64,000 bases of DNA, taken from Thuidium tamariscinum. Taxonomy: Eukaryota > Streptophyta > Bryopsida > Hypnales > Thuidiaceae. The translations under genes were made by a program, and so were the position numbers. Below, one piece after another: positions 1-11,812 of the stretch (position 1 is its first letter; every line of letters starts with the position of its first letter). The notes under the pieces were generated by a model. The model was not told the origin of the DNA, searched no databases, and saw nothing but the letters and a program-made list of their open reading frames with translations. Where the stretch lies: contig OX344751.2 of assembly GCA_947034885.2 (NCBI GenBank), positions 2,108,001 to 2,172,000 of the forward strand. The letters run 5' to 3'.

Positions 1-56
1 TTGATATTGACAATGGTTCAAAAAAAATCTTCAATTGCCCACATGAACCCTCACCT

Positions 57-213
57 CACATAACATTCAGTAGCAAGGTTGGCATTGCCTTGGCTCTACA
101 GTGATGGTGTGGAATATGCCACACCCAACAGTGTTCATCAGTAACTAATTAGTTGGGTGTGGAATATGCCACACCATCACTGTAGAGGCATGGCATGCTA
201 CTGAATGTTATGC
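57..213. repeat. Fold-back (hairpin) element
   Basis: Two arms of about 60-70 nt are near-perfect reverse complements. The left arm starts CATAACATTCAGTAGCA and reaches GGAATATGCCACACCCAAC; the right arm runs back from GTTGGGTGTGGAATATGCC to TGCTACTGAATGTTATG. A spacer of about 20 nt separates them. A half-copy, degenerate, appears near 1972-2040. It could be a small MITE or a hairpin-RNA source; no target duplication is clear. Confidence 0.75.
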
Positions 214-358
214 ACATAACCAAATGACAATGATGAAAAAAACCAAAAACTAAGTTACATAGCCCAAGCAATTATATAGCCAAGCATCCTCTTGCCACTC
301 GCTTCTCCTAAGACCATGATTCCCAAGAAACTCATAATCAAGATTCACAAGTAGGAAG

Positions 359-685
359 CAACTTTTTTTTTCTGGCACCATGTGGCCACATTGCACCATT
401 TCAAAATAAATGTCTTTTTTTCACCAGATAAAAGTAATCTTTTTTCGCCAGAAATTTTCTAGTTCTCTTTCAAATATGGATGAAGTTGCCAAATTTGGAT
501 GAAAAAGTCTATTCAAATGTCTTTAATTGTGATTACAAAATGACTATTCTCTATGCAATTGTTATTCAACTTCTTTATGTGTTTTTAAGTCCAAAAGGTG
601 GATGAATTTAAAAATACAATGCTTCATCAAATTTGAAGTGATCGCCATCTTGGCACTTTCTCAAAAAGTATAAAAAAGGGATTGG
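359..685. mobile_element. Non-autonomous DNA transposon, CA..TTGG family, copy 1
   Basis: This segment shares its left end (T-run, then GGCACCATGTGGCCACATTG), its middle (ATGGATGAAGTTGCCAAATT) and its right end (GTGATCGCCATCTTGGCACT, then an A-run and ATTGG) with the element at 33942-34216. It has no coding capacity. The flanks TAGGAAG and TACGAAA could be a mutated 7-bp target duplication (5 of 7 match). The superfamily is unresolved; hAT-like is possible. Confidence 0.65.
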
Positions 686-775
686 TACGAAATCTTATTT
701 ATAGAAAATGGTTTAGGCCATGGCTATTATACCTTGGCTTCAAGCAAAAGAAAGATGGGAGAATAGGTTCTTGAC

Positions 776-1068
776 CAAGACTTTTTTCTTTTGGCTTTCT
801 AGTGCCAAATTGCACCCAAAAAAATTGTTTGACTAGCAAATGGCAACAAATTGTGAAGTTTTTTGCCCAAAAACTTTGAATTACAAAAAGATTTTGAGAT
901 GAAATCACTAGATTGTAGATGAAAACATAATTATAGACATGAGATATGAATAAATGTGATATTTTCTATTCAGTATGTAAATGAATGTGAAAACTTGGAG
1001 GGGTACTATAACATTTTATATTTCCACTTTGGCACTTCATAAAAAATAAAAAAATAAAAAAGCATTGG
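776..1068. mobile_element. Non-autonomous DNA transposon, CA..TTGG family, copy 2
   Basis: The element starts CAAGACTTTTTTC and ends AAAAAAGCATTGG. Exact 7-bp direct repeats TCTTGAC lie at 769-775 and 1069-1075. The internal ends (TAGTGCCAAATTGCACC on the left, CACTTTGGCACTTCAT on the right) match the other family members at 359 and 33942. It has no coding capacity. Confidence 0.65.
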
Positions 1069-1075
1069 TCTTGAC

Positions 1076-2249
1076 TTCCCTTTTTATCCCCCCTTATGCC
1101 AAGCTTCATTTTTGGATTTACTCTTACTATTGCAACTTGTAGTAACTTTGCTACCAACTCATAGGATCCTAACAGACTGTTCATCTTTATAATTAGGCAA
1201 TGAAGTGACTAAATCCCTACCTACTAATAAGATTTTATGCTTGTCAATACCTATTGAGAAAAATAAATAAAAGCCAATGCAACCACTAGGCTATAAGAAT
1301 TTTGTAATTTTTTTAAGTACAAATGAACTACAAGTAAATCAGTTAGATATCTTCATTGAAGGGAAAATTCCTAGAACATATTCTGAAATAAGAATTACTA
1401 AAGTCTTAACCTTTTATCACCTAAATCTTTTTTTTAAATTTATACACAATTTTTCTTATATATTTGTACTAATTCTTCAAAATATTCATGAATAAAGGTT
1501 GTATTTTAATGATTGAAGTATTATTGAGAAGTTAATTAGGTGAAACAAAGAAATCTAACACCCTCTTTATCATTACAAAAATTGAAAAGTGTTAGAAGTT
1601 AGGTTGGATGATGAATGCAACTAAACTTCAATATTGTTAGGGGATGTGATAATGACAATATTATTGTAAGTTTGAAATATTATCCTTCATTTGATTACTT
1701 CTTATTTTTATTATAAATTGGATACTCAATATTCCATAGCATATTTCATTGTCTAATCATAGTGTAGATTCCTTGCAACTCCCAATGTAGTAAATATAGT
1801 ACATCAAATTATATGATGATATGTCTTTGGACAATCCTAGAATCTCTCTCAACAAAGCCATATAATATTCAAATAATAGCCTTCAAGTCCATTTTCATTC
1901 TTTTGTACACGACATTAAGCCTCTACCTATCTACTTATTTTAGCTATTGATGAAATATGAAGTATTATTGGATGTAGATTATTCTACACCATCTATTGTA
2001 GATCCAAGGTAGTGATAGTGCATAACACCAAATGTTATGTACAATAATTTATCTACATTTCTAGCTCAAAATAAACAACTTAGTGGAAAAAAAAATAATC
2101 TAGAAATTGCTATTAGAATGCATCCATTTTTGTAAGTCAAACCTTTGAAAAATGAAATAAAAAATTTCAACAACTTTTCTATTATAATTAGAGAGGAGCA
2201 TTATTGCTACCAAGGCAATTGAATAAATTGCCAAGACATTAGATAAAAT
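1076..2249. other. AT-rich intergenic DNA
   Basis: I see no gene here. The sequence is AT-rich with many stop codons in all frames. Near 1972-2040 is a degenerate half-copy of the fold-back element at 57-213 (CTACACCATC...AAATGTTATG). Confidence 0.6.
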
Positions 2250-2394
2250 TTAACCCCTAAGTGCCCTACCAACCAAAATGTGGTTGCTGAGGATTTTTCA
2301 AGGACTATCAAAGCTTTGGATCTTGGTTAATTGCAAAAAAAATTGTATCGAAGGCTAAGGGTGGTGGAGAATGATGTTGTAGAGTGCGCTAAAC

Positions 2395-4158
2395 ATGGCG
2401 GAGGTGTACAGTGCATCAAATTGTGACATTTTTGTAGCACCTGGCATTTTTTTGGTCTCAGCACGTGATAGAGTCCCCCTATTTTCCACCGGCTATTTCC
2501 GGTGCCATACCGTTGTGGTTTTTTGCGCACTTAGGGAGTATTTAGTGTCTGTGCCTATCGAGGGCATTCTTCCATTGTAGGTCGACAGGGCGTTGTTACT
2601 GTTCTAGTTAATGAATGCAACTGTGTATCTTGCATTTTGTGTGTCTAGATTCTATACACCTTCACCAAGGCACGCACAATATTGATAGCAAAATGTGTTC
2701 AATTCTAAGTAGTGGGCTATGGTGGTTTTGGAGTTTAGGGGTTTTGTAGAAGCCTCCATGCGCACGGTGACTGCAATAAGGAGGGAGATTTCAGTACCAT
2801 CATCACTGTGACTGATTGTAGCTATACAATTTGGTACTAAGTAGGGAGTGCAACATGGAATTGTGCACAAGAGCAGTGGGAGTGCGGGTACAACGAGCCA
2901 TGGCGGAAGAATGTGTAGATTACTTGACCAGTTTCAACCCTCCTGTTGTTGAGGTGCGAGCTTATGCGGAAGAGGTGGCTAGCATTGAGGTGACCTTGGC
3001 TACTTGGGCAATCACAAGATATAAGACGACGTCGGAGAAGGTCATCAACGTGAAATCTTTCTTGAGGGAAGAATTTCTCTTGGGCCTCGTAGAACCATCA
3101 ACAAATCATTATTGGCCAGAGAAGCCCGACGGTGCTAACTGGCGCTATTTGTTTAGGAAACAATGCTTTCGATGCCTTGGTATTTACGAGCGCATCCCTA
3201 AAGGAGCATTCAAATGGCCTCCCCATTGCGGTTGAAGAATTCATCTGGACGAAGTCATGGCCAAACGCCAATTCTGATGGAATTCACAAGCATGGTGGGG
3301 ATGCTGGTTGTGGCGGTTCTGTGAGAAGAGAATTGATGCAGCTAGATGGAAACAATGTCCACACCAGAGGGAAGCTTGTCTCAAGATATCCATACTTATG
3401 TCCATCGCGGCGACGAGGTATGGCATGGGGAGCTTGAAACTCTCGGATTCCTCAGGTCGGATACTTCCCGATGACTTCAGAAGGCAAGAAGGCCAAGGCT
3501 AGGGGAGGGCTCACGAGGGGAGGGGAAATGGAATTTAGGGGTCTGGAGGAGGAATTCCAGGGACGAGTGGACAAATTCAGGTGTTGGGAGGAGGTGTTCG
3601 AGGGAGGGGTGTAGAAATTTAGGAGATAGGAGGAGACATAGAGGAGAGGGGTGGAGGAATTGTGGGGAGGGATGGTGGAAATTGTAGGAACCAAAGGGGA
3701 ATTGGATAGTCATCCCAGAGAGGATGATAGGGGAGGGCACAAATGGGCTAGAATGAATGGGGGAAAATTGCTCCCACAACTAATGCTACATGAGGCACAA
3801 CAAATTCGAGAGGATGCCTATGCGGACTAGGGTGAGGGAGGGGAATCGCATGAAGGCACATTGGAGAACACCCACATGTGAATGAAAATTGTAGTTCAGA
3901 ACCATCAACGCCAAGGAGGGGCCGAGGGGGGAATCGTGGTTGCCCACACGGACCAGGGCAAGGTCAGGGTATTGTACGAGGAAGGAAATTCAAGACAACA
4001 ATTCAAAGGAATCCTCTACATCGCAGGGAAGGTCAACATGCACACCTTTAGGTGGCAACCTCTACAAATTAAACCTCGCAACAGATCGCCATACGGTTTG
4101 CGCCGACTGCGACCACTGGACACCCCAAATTCATAGCTCAGTGTTGAGGCGGAGATGA
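2395..4158 (+). other. Unrecognised reading-frame fragments, possible decayed cargo
   Basis: The GC content is visibly higher than in the flanks, and open stretches occur on the + strand (for example 2880-3235 and 3882-4158), but no domain is recognisable and no single frame persists. The string ATGAGGCACAACAAATTCGA near 3790 recurs near 5072 in the transposase N-terminal region, so part of this segment may be a duplicated transposase 5' end. Region 4394-4690 is similarly open and unidentified. I assign no function. Confidence 0.3.
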
Positions 4159-4964
4159 CAATAGGCCATGGTGACCATGCAGTGGCTCGAGGTCCATCAA
4201 GGTTTAGCCTTCATTCCGTATTGGACCACCGTTGACAACAAAGGCATGTGAATGACAACAAGTATATTTATATCAACCTTTCTCTGATTTCATTTAATTG
4301 TTTTGTCATGTTGTTGTACCGGAATTAGTAGACCGATGTTCTAAATACACAGTTCAATAGCCAATAAAGTGTCACACAAGCTCAATCCACATCATGCATA
4401 CATGGTTTTTATTTGGGTGGATTGACGGGGGTGAAATTGGTGTCATTGACCTCAAGATATGTGTGTTGTTTCCCTATAGTGGACATGGTGAACTTAGGAG
4501 GTGGCAACGCGACGCAATACGAGGCTTGAGTGATGCTTTGAGGTGGAAAACAAAGTCCGGGAGTGGTTGCAGTAGAATCCTCGTTCCATTCTTGTTGGTG
4601 GGGGAGTTGGGAAAGACAATGGTCTCACACATCTCGAAGGGTCCTTTTGTTACACAAATCTTTGACCACTGCCACATACTATTTGGGTAGTTGTCCAAAT
4701 CTTGAGATACGACCCTCTTCAGTGTGGTGGGCTACAACATTTTGTTAGTGAGCCCCAAATCCCCAATAGAGGTGACAAGAGATTGGCATCCCCTTCTACT
4801 TTATAAAATTTCCAAGGGCTATTGGAAGGAAGAAGATTTGTGTTTCTGACTGCTTCAATTTGCACGAAGTATGGACTATCATAGTAGAGGACAACAATGC
4901 TAGTGCTAACTGTGGTCTAGAAGTTGGAGTTGGGGCGACCACCGGTGTGGGGCCATTAAGGGCT

Positions 4965-6646
4965 GTCCAGGAGGCATCTTGTAATTCAAATATACCTAAA
5001 TTTCCAATACAACGCCTTGATGACAAAAATGATGCTTCGTTTTCCGCATAGCATAGTGAGAGTGATGACGTCCATGAGGCACAACAAATTCGATCCCTTT
5101 TGAGGTCCTTGTCTCATTTTGACAACTCTGAATTGGATTGGCAACCTCATTGGCAAGATTGTGTAGGTGATGACTCTTCTCTAAATTATTGTACATCGGA
5201 TGTTGAGTTGGAGGATGGGTTAGAGTTTGCCAATGTGAATCTCCGTCATGAGATTGGAAATTATCAATTGGATGGTGACTTGGACAAATTGGATTTCAAG
5301 GCTCGCTACGATGACACTTATTGCCAAAGTCTAGAGACGGCATTACTCGAGGATCGTGTTTCATTCTGTGGGCCACCAGCAGGTCCGAGGGCCAGAGTCC
5401 CTCGTATTAGACCCAAAGCAATTACCTTCTTCCAATTATTTTTTGATGAAACGGTGGTGGCGGCAATTGTTGAATAGACAAACATTTATGTGGAGCAACA
5501 AGGTACTGGAAGGTCACAAAACACCAATGATGGCCCCCATTGGGTGTCTACTTGCCGCTTGGAGATTTGAGCATTTGTTGGCATTTGCATTCTAATGGAC
5601 CTAAAATTGATGCCTACAATATGCGATTACTAGAAGTACAATGAATTCTTGCAGTGCCAAGTAATCCCTCAGGTGTTCACTTGTAATTTCTTTGAATCTC
5701 TATTGCGATGCTTCCATTTGGTGAACAATGCTAATATAGAGACAAATCGAGAGTCTCCTTGCTTTGATAATTTGGCAAAGATTCGTTGGATCATAAACGA
5801 CTTTGTAGCGAAGAGTCAAGTTGCTTATAACCTTGATAAGTACGTTACATGCGATGAGATAATGGTGGCATACCGTGGCCACTATTCCGGCTTCTGTCAA
5901 TATATGCCTTTGAAACCAACCAAGTACAGCTTCAAATTTTTTGCATGGGTTTGCAACCCTACTAGATATATAAATTTACCATGTCATTTCTTATGTAGGT
6001 GCTTCAAGCATTCTAGATCTTGGTTAAGGTGAGCGTGTTGTGCAAGATTTGACAGTGGGGTTGGATAGCATGGGGCACATAGTGGTTTGCGATAATTGGT
6101 TTACATCACCCAAGCTTTTTGAAGAGCTTTACCATCGAGGCATATGGGCAACAGGTACTTTCAAGGAGAATCAAATCGTCTTCCCAACTTTTTTTTGGAT
6201 CAAAAGCATGGTGACCATCCTCGAGGCACTCTTCTGTGGAGGATGCACACTCAAAGGATCCTATAACAAAACATGGTAAAAAAAATCGGGCAGGAGCTTC
6301 CAAAGTGGTCTTTTGTGCCATGTTTTTGTGCGCGTCTTATACCTTTCCATCGATATATGACAAGCTTCCTAATTCCAAAAATTGCAGTGGCAAATTGCTG
6401 CCAAAGTTGGCTGTCCACTACGCACAACGCGCAAAGAAAGACGCGTACAAAAACATGGCAAAAAAACCCACTTTGGAAGTTCCTGACCATTTCTTTTTAC
6501 CATGTTTTGTTATAGTGCTTGCTGGTTCAACTCAAAGCCCGTGTACTTGTTGTCAACATCTTCTAATCCAATTGGTAATGGTGCAATGTCCATACGTTGG
6601 TTGAATGGAATCCGTGAACCTGTCCCATCGATGCCTTGATAGGTGT
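4965..6646 (+). pseudogene. piggyBac-type transposase (DDE_Tnp_1_7) relic
   Basis: piggyBac transposases cut and paste DNA at TTAA sites. One frame runs from about 4965 to 5980: an acidic N-terminal part (SESDD near 5050), then FFQLFFDE (5430s), AFVGICILMDLKLMP (5578-5622), LLRCFHLVNN and VTCDEIMVAYRGHYSG. The Asp of TCDE and, in the next frame, the Asp of CDNWFTSPKLFEELYHRG (6088-6141) correspond to the first two catalytic Asp of the family; I could not place the third. In-frame stops occur at 5475-5477, 5568-5570 and 5628-5630, and there is a frameshift near 5970. Later parts are HPRGTLLWRMHTQR (about 6213-6254) and, beyond a nested insertion at 6261-6515, WFNSKPVYLLST (6524-6559) and SIRWLNGIREPVPS. 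Homology fades after about 6650. It cannot make an active protein. Confidence 0.85.
6261..6515. mobile_element. 255-bp fold-back MITE nested in the transposase relic
   Basis: The ends CTATAACAAAACATGGTAAA and its reverse complement form arms of about 78 nt (6261-6338 and 6438-6515) around a loop of about 99 nt. The arms also share TCCAAAGTGG and the GACGCG tract. It lies exactly between transposase segments ending WRMHTQR and starting WFNSKPVY, so it inserted into the coding region. A TA target duplication is possible (C-TA ... TA-G). It has no coding capacity. Confidence 0.8.
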
Positions 6647-6659
6647 TTTGTAAAGGTTC

Positions 6660-8552
6660 ACACCCAATGCAAGTGGGCTCTTTGTGTCACTCGTCCCATC
6701 TGTCACTGAAAGTTTGTTGTGGTACAAAGCTATGCGTTGTAGGGTCCACATCACATAAAGGAGTTTGGAGGAGGGATAGTATGCTAGAGGAATATAATTT
6801 CATGCCTATTGTACAGAAGTGGTAGTTGAGGTAGTTAGGTGGGCTATACTACATGGTGTCAGTGGTACATGAATAGATATGAACAATGTAGAGATGCATC
6901 AGAAGCCTTGGTCGACAATATTTTGGCTCATCTAGACATCTACTGGGAGGGGTAGTTGATTCGCTTTGAGCTGTTGGTAGTGAATTGTACCACCTCATGG
7001 TCTAGTGTTGCCATTGAGGGTGAAAGCACACTACAGTTGTCCGAAATGGTAGTCACGGCACAATTTTTGCACAGGACGAAAGTTTGGAGTCAATTTTATT
7101 ATAGCTCCGGTCATTTTTTTGAAAAAAGAAGTCAAAGTAGCACATCTTGTATACATTAAGAATTGCAAGACAAAAAGTGACTTTCATTTATTAATTCTAA
7201 GTATGAAGTACAAACATAAAATGTTTGTAATGTCACAATTAAGCTTTAGCATTGTTGTACTTTTTTCTCCTAGTTTAGGGTTTCATTTTTAAAATTCAAA
7301 TAGTTAAATCCAATGGTCTAATGTTAAGGTACAATGACTTGGCACTTCATTAAGATTTGGAGAGTTTTATAAGAAAATATCATTGAAAATGTGTAATTTT
7401 AGTATAAGGCCCAAATTTTGATCTTAAAGAGTGTTTTTTTCATTTTTCATTTTGGAATCTATAAGAAGACCTTTTTGGTGACATGGGCCAACATTTCATT
7501 TTATTATAAATGACTTTTTTGTTTTTGTTTTCTCTATTGGAGAGTTTTGCCCTATTTTTCAACTTGAGCCTCTAGGATTTGTCCATCGTATTGGAGTATA
7601 CTGTGCGTACCTGTTGTACATTAAGGACTAATAGCCATCCACCACGTATCATCTAAATCAAGATTTACCTGCAATGTCCTAGTTATCTGGGGTGCTTTTG
7701 CAGCGATATTCGCTCCCACACATTTGTGGCCTACATTTTTAGGGTCGTTGCCCGCATGCATGGATTGTTTGTCAGAGTACGAGATAAAGTGCCGGAATAC
7801 AAGGCGCACCAATTATCATACAGTTTGTACAGCTTGTACTGTTCGCACTTGTTTGTACTTCGAGAAAAAGAGCGACCGTAGTGTACTTTCACCCTTGAAA
7901 TTTTGAACCGTTTTAGTTGATTCATGATCCTTCGAGTATTGATTTATTATGTTGCTTTTTACACGTCATTGTAGATGTTTTTGTCAACCGTTTTGGTAGC
8001 TCACACAGTCCTGAGCTCTCGCAAGGTGGTGGGTTCAGCTCAAGGAAAGCAGTTATTCTCACGACGCAGGAACTATACTGGTTTGGAGTACAACTTGATA
8101 ATGACTGGCTTGTGGCCAGCATGTTCGTCCAACGAGAGTTGTACCGCTGGTGAGGTCCCACTGTGAATTGGCAACCAATCTGCATTCAGTGTCTCTGATG
8201 AAGTCTCAAACGGATTTAGTAATTCTTGAAATTTTACCTGCGTGTTGAGGACAATTATTTTTGCATGTCTTCGGAAATTCAGGTGCAAATGTGAATTCCC
8301 CAGGTACTGATGCTACTTTGAAGTCTAAAACCTCAGCCAAAACTGAAGCTCAAATAATGGTCAACACAATTTTGACCATTATAAAGTTCTTGTTTGTACG
8401 GTAGACCCTCTCCAAAGTTGTGTTCACGGATCAATAAGAATGTGCCGAACCACTTTCTATAGTTAATTCCTCCTTGATCTAATTCTCTAATGCATAATCG
8501 TTTTTTTCCTGAAGCTTGGTCTCCCACCTATGAATATCGTGAATCATAGAGT
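6660..8552. other. Gene-poor sequence downstream of the transposase relic
   Basis: Short open stretches occur on both strands (for example 7917-8185), but none has a recognisable domain or clear exon structure. The left part (6660-7150) may be the decayed transposase C-terminus and 3' region of the candidate element. The section 7160-7560 is AT-rich. Confidence 0.4.
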
Positions 8553-8569
8553 GGGTGCTCAGGGGTTAA

Positions 8570-9304
8570 GGATAGCAAAGGGCCATTTTGGACTGTTCCC
8601 CTAGCTATTACCTTAGTTCTATAAAAACTATGAACCAGTCTTTACCACCTAGATTTTTGAATTTTTTGATTTTTTTCAAAATTTTCAAAAAATATTATAT
8701 AATTGAAAATTAATTAAAATATATTTTTCAAAATTAAAAAATTAAAAAATTAAAAAAATCTGACATAACTCTTACAGTCCAAAAATAATTTGGGAACTTG
8801 AGGGAGTTCAATTGAAGGATTCTTTTTAAATAGATAAGTTATTTTTTGATGTCGTACATATCTAATATCTTAAACTCTATAGAATATTTGTAAAGAATTT
8901 TTTTGAAAATCTATTATGTACAAAAATTATCATAATAATTTACAAGCATTTAGATGGATGAGAAAATAAAAACTTTGTGTGCTCAAGACATGTTTTTGTT
9001 CATTTGTTGTTCAAAATTTGAACATCTCATTAATTCAAGGAATTAATGCTTAAATCATTTTGGAGATTTTTGGACAAATTTTCATTTGAATAATTTCATT
9101 TAAATAATGTTCCTAGACTCTCAAGCAAGTGAATTTGCTTGAGAGTCTAGGAAAAGTATTAAAAAAAACCCTACTTGATATTCATTCTTTAAAAAAATTA
9201 TTAAGTAGAAGTAGATTCATGATTAAAAGAAAAGAAATTGTTAATAACTCTAGGATGGGATTGAAATGCAATGAATACTATACTTTTTTTTTTAAAGAAG
9301 ATGC
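8570..9304. other. Very AT-rich intergenic DNA with a perfect short hairpin
   Basis: There is no gene. A low-complexity A/T stretch lies at about 8640-8760. An 18-bp perfect inverted repeat, TCCTAGACTCTCAAGCAA at 9111-9128 and its complement at 9135-9152, is separated by 6 nt. It has no U-tract terminator context that I can interpret for a nuclear genome. Confidence 0.6.
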
Positions 9305-9533
9305 TTAACCCTTAAGCATCTCAATCCTTTTTTGAATTTTTGGTCATTTTTGCTTATAGCTTTGTACAGATATATCATTTACAGGAATGAAATGAATTTG
9401 GTCATTAAAGAATGTTGCCTTTTCTAGACTCAAGTGTTACATTTGATAAATGAGAAGTTAATTAGATGAAATAGTGCCTTGAAGCCCTCTATTCATCGTC
9501 CAGAATATGGACGTCGGAGCGCTTTAGGGTTAA
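9305..9533. mobile_element. TTAA-bounded MITE (piggyBac-like), family A copy 1
   Basis: It starts TTAACCCTTAAGCATCTCAA and ends GAGCGCTTTAGGGTTAA. The whole 229 bp is closely similar to 22731-22971, including CAATCCTTTTTTGAATTTTT, GCTTATAGCTTTGTA and CCAGAATATGGACGT. Two full copies with the same boundaries at TTAA establish a mobile unit. TTAA with CCC-starting ends is the piggyBac signature. Confidence 0.8.
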
Positions 9534-11195
9534 ATTGCTAGAAAATCAGGATTGTTCAAAACTTTTACTTTACCAATCAAAACGGAATGACTCAAAACTT
9601 TACATGTAGACAAAAATATGATCTACATGAAAAGATTTAAAATTTTGATTTTGATTTTTTGTGGATTTATTTTTTTGCTCTCCAAGTTAAAATCATTAGG
9701 GGAGATTTGAAACCTTTGGAATCTTATTTCAGGTTTGTTTTTGAAATAGTTGGCTATTGCCAAGCTAGTAGTTATCAGACAATTATTTAAAAAAAATTGG
9801 TCTTGAAATGCAAAAAAAATCCAAATTTTTTTTCTACACAAAAATAAAATAAAATAAAATAAAATGGCACTCTCTGAACCACATCAACTCATTGCATTTC
9901 TACATTCCTATAGCAAAAACTACGTTCTCACAATTCGGGAGCTCGTAGTCTCTGGAGGCCTCAAATCTCTTCTAATGTTATACTTTCTCTGATATAACTT
10001 TTGCTTTTAGGCATTGATTGAAGTAAAAATTATATTTCCACAAAGCTAATAAATTTTTCAATCTTATAGGGAAGTTTTACTAAAAATTGAGGTTATAGGA
10101 GCTATAATGCATTCTTCTATCAATTATTTATTTTTGAGCACCCATTTTTATTATTTTGATGTTTAATGCCTTACACATATTTCAAATGGCAAGGCTTATA
10201 CATCACCTAAAGACTTCCTATATAAAAGCTCCTTGATCTAACATTCAACAAATTCAAATTTGTTTTCATTTGGTCCACTACTTCACAAATGATTGCTACA
10301 TGAAAAACATCTTATGAATATGCTTATGAAATGCATATCAAAAAACTTATGAAAATATATAGCTTGTAAAAATTAATACACTTAGAAACACATAATCATC
10401 CAATCAACAAGCTATACTCAAATGGAATACATTGTTGTACCACTTGAAAGTTTGCATTATTGCACCTACATAGTTCTTTTCAATGTTTTTGATATAAAGA
10501 CTATTAATAATAATCTTTATGATAAATCCAACTTTCTTCACTATATAATTTTGTAGGTGATTCTTTAGGACCCATACATCTTGTTTTGAAAATTTATTAC
10601 GTAAGAAAATTAACACAAGAATCTACAAACATTTAGATGGACAAAATTTTGGATAATTTTGCTTATATCTTTACAAAAATAAATCACTTAATATAGTTCA
10701 TCAAAATTACAAATAGAATGTATGTTCACTTCAAAAATTAGGAAATTTTTTTTGGCCTAGTTACAACATACAACAACCATGGCACAAAAAGAGAGAAGTG
10801 ATTGGCTTTGCATTGCACAAAGGATGGAAGGTTTCATTGAACCTTGAAGACTACTAATAGATCATTTCTACATGTTGCACAGATAGAAGGATTAGCAATA
10901 TTTCAGCAATAAGGCTTCAATATTTTCACATTACTATCAACGACAATTGTTTGAATTTACAAGATGTTGCAATTTATGAATCTGATGAATCTGTGAATTT
11001 CTAGATTTCTGAAATTGAAAATTAAAAATGTGTGACTTATTTATAAAATTTAAATTATTAATGTTGTAAATCAACAAACTTCAAAACTTGTAGTTTGTGA
11101 GTTCTATAATTTCATAAATTCATAAATTTGTAATTATAGAAAATACACACTATTACTTAAATTTCAAAATTTCAACATTTTCTTCAATTTTAACT
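9534..11195. other. AT-rich intergenic DNA
   Basis: I recognise no gene. A pentanucleotide microsatellite (AAAAT, about five units) lies at 9841-9865. The rest is low-complexity, stop-rich sequence. Confidence 0.6.
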
Positions 11196-11812
11196 AAGGT
11201 AAGAGGCTCAAGAAAGCGATTGTTTAAATGTTGATGTGCCTTTTTCATGTACTTCCTGATATGGAAATATTTTTAGTTTATTTTTCAATCAAAGAGAAGT
11301 AGATGAGGAATCTAACACAAGTTGTTTCATATTTTTTGGAACATTACTAAATTAGTTATGAATTTTTGAACACAATTTGGTCTAGGTCCCTATTTGTGAT
11401 TGTAGGCCTTTGGAAATCCATACATACATAGTTTGATAAAAAAATTAGGTCCTATTCAAAAACTAGCATTGCAACATGTGTAAAGTAATTGAAATGGTTT
11501 CTAAAAGTATCCATTTCTAGATCTGAAATGAATGCTTGATTTCATCATTATTTCAAATTTTTCAATCTTTATAAGAAGGTAGTTGAACAATAAATTCTAA
11601 TTTTGAATTACATTAGTAGACACCTAGCCACTTAATTAGGAATGAATCAAGTGTGATTCTTAAACCATCCATTGAAGAAGTAAAAACAAATCTCATCAAG
11701 CTTCATTGTAAACCAAAGTTCATTTTTCCAAAGTTCCCATGTCCATTTGAGAGCCCCTACTCGATGGTTGGAAATGCCCGCTGGGTTTTAGAGCCCTCTC
11801 CTATATACATAT
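11196..11812. repeat. Dispersed repeat block, copy 1
   Basis: About 600 bp are collinear with 43322-43925. Shared strings include ACAAGTTGTTTCATATTTTT, AGCATTGCAACATGT-like text, CCATCCATTGAAGAAG and, at the end, GAGCCCTCTCCTATAT. A shorter third copy lies inside 54235-54358. Similarity stops abruptly where the moderate-GC islands begin. Confidence 0.75.

Larger units (their letters stand above)
2250..8569 (+). mobile_element. Candidate decayed full-length piggyBac-type element
   Basis: The segment begins TTAACCCCTAAGTGCCC at 2250 and ends with the inverted counterpart GGGTGCTCAGGGGTTAA at 8553-8569. It would thus be flanked by TTAA with imperfect terminal repeats (TTAACCCCTAAGTGCCC against TTAACCCCTGAGCACCC). 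Inside lies the piggyBac transposase relic (about 4.97-6.65 kb). The upstream 2.4-4.9 kb has higher GC and several short unrecognised reading frames that could be cargo or an older insertion. Pairing of these ends is inference from orientation and similarity; the two ends could belong to different elements. Confidence 0.4.
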
